DNA of 53,735 nucleotides from Candidatus Woesebacteria bacterium GW2011_GWB1_39_12 (GTDB lineage Bacteria; Patescibacteriota; Microgenomatia; UBA8517): NCBI GenBank assembly GCA_000993405.1, contig LBWB01000003.1, positions 1 to 53,735 of the forward strand, read 5' to 3'. Shown piece by piece: positions 53,176 to 53,735 of this stretch (position 1 is its first letter; each line of letters starts with the position of its first letter). The notes under the pieces were generated by a model. It saw only the letters and a program-made list of their open reading frames with translations, ran no database searches and was not told where the DNA came from. The position numbers and the translations under genes were made by a program.

Positions 53176-53735
53176 TTGACGCAACACGGTGCAGTTATCG
53201 CGGGCGGGCTAATCGCCGTAATTGTAGCTGTCAGCGCGACGTTGTTCTTCGGAGCGTCACTGCTCACGCCAACCACTAGCACAACCACGACGGGCACTTC
53301 GCAGACCTGCACGGTCGGCGGCTGTGCGCTTAAACTTCCAATCCGATTCAGCTTCGTGAACCTCTACACGAATCAGCCCCTCACAGACTTGTTAACCGCG
53401 ACCATCTACAAGGGTACTTTACAAGTGGATTCAATCACAGTTTCGACTGGAACATGGGATACTACGAAGGCGGATTTTCAGAGCGGCGAATCCTACAGTT
53501 TGTACGTGGTCAGTGGGAATTCTAAATACGAATTTAGTTTTCAAGTTCCTCTTGCGCAGTCCGCAACTCAACCACGATACTCGCTCACCTTGAAGATGGC
53601 TTTGATAGGTTCATATTCGATTGGTGTTCTAGGACCGGACGGAGTAACCGTAATCACGCCTTCAACTGGAAACTACAACGCAACATCTGGAATCTGCAAC
53701 GGCTCCACACCCTGCAAAGCTTCAACTCAACCGCA
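53176..53735 (+). CDS. Membrane-anchored extracellular protein, cut by the window end
   Basis: Open to the last base, so the C-terminus is missing. TTG start, then one membrane helix (AVIAGGLIAVIVAVSATLFFG), a Thr/Ser linker and a beta-rich, Thr/Ser/Tyr-rich domain with a Cys pair near residues 44 and 49. Same design and GC-rich codon style as the 390-aa protein at 44404, and preceded by the same operator. Likely a surface or virion component. Confidence 0.6.
   Translation, partial: MTQHGAVIAGGLIAVIVAVSATLFFGASLLTPTTSTTTTGTSQTCTVGGCALKLPIRFSFVNLYTNQPLTDLLTATIYKGTLQVDSITVSTGTWDTTKADFQSGESYSLYVVSGNSKYEFSFQVPLAQSATQPRYSLTLKMALIGSYSIGVLGPDGVTVITPSTGNYNATSGICNGSTPCKASTQP

Noticed and set aside
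1-53735. CRISPR array
   Set aside because: No set of evenly spaced repeats with unique spacers was seen; the only short direct repeats are the pair near 15.6 kb and the operators.

Overview
The window looks like part of an archaeal extrachromosomal element, most likely a large virus or plasmid rather than a host chromosome. It encodes an Orc1/Cdc6 initiator, an intein-bearing MCM helicase, PCNA, RadA, a PriS-like primase and a HerA-type ATPase. Its promoters carry archaeal TATA boxes (for example at 89, 14855, 26744, 43402), Shine-Dalgarno sequences are of the GGTGA/GGAG type, and TTG is a very common start codon. Nearly every gene is on the + strand. Most genes are tiny, overlap by ATGA or sit a few bases apart. 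No rRNA, tRNA, ribosomal protein or DNA polymerase gene was seen. The host lineage cannot be fixed from the sequence alone.

Layout. 1-843: a promoter followed by about 700 nt of densely self-complementary non-coding sequence, probably a structured RNA or leader. 844-14566: a single-strand run of about 60 small genes, rich in zinc-finger miniproteins, with PCNA at 6872. Here most genes begin right after a recurring leader box, TGAGAACTTTG, whose last TTG is usually the start codon. 14574-15750: a terminator, one minus-strand YtxH-like gene, one secreted protein, then an AT-rich gap with dyads and direct repeats that is the best origin candidate. 15751-22841: the replication block (Orc1/Cdc6; a protein sharing the C-terminal domain of MCM; HNH; zinc protein; MCM; RadA). 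22849-26691: more small and zinc proteins and a Vsr/DUF559-like nuclease. 26744-28100: an ArsR-type regulator with its own promoter and a free-standing LAGLIDADG endonuclease. 28156-35820: an operator-controlled operon with an HNH insertion, Pth2, a HicB-like protein, a HerA-type ATPase, an ASCH domain protein and a DUF5131 protein. 35869-43395: small proteins, then the primase and several membrane or surface proteins, including a membrane HEXXH protein and a Thr-rich stalk protein. 43402-46130: operator-linked genes including a 390-aa anchored protein that may be the major coat or surface protein. 46233-47777: an IS200/IS605-type element (TnpA, TnpB, hairpin ends). 47831-53108: a four-gene cassette (glycosyltransferase; transglutaminase-like/deacetylase-like/methyltransferase fusion; radical SAM-SPASM; B12-type radical SAM) suggestive of surface glycan or small-molecule modification. 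The window ends inside an anchored extracellular protein.

How it may work together (inference). Orc1/Cdc6, MCM, the MCM-tail protein, primase and PCNA would set up replication and hand over to host polymerase. HerA could drive DNA packaging or transfer. A palindromic operator built around ATCATCATGACGATG recurs at six promoters, including those of the initiator, the coat-like protein and the surface proteins, so these genes may form one regulon. The leader box marks a separate, translation-level signature of the 1.8-15 kb operon.
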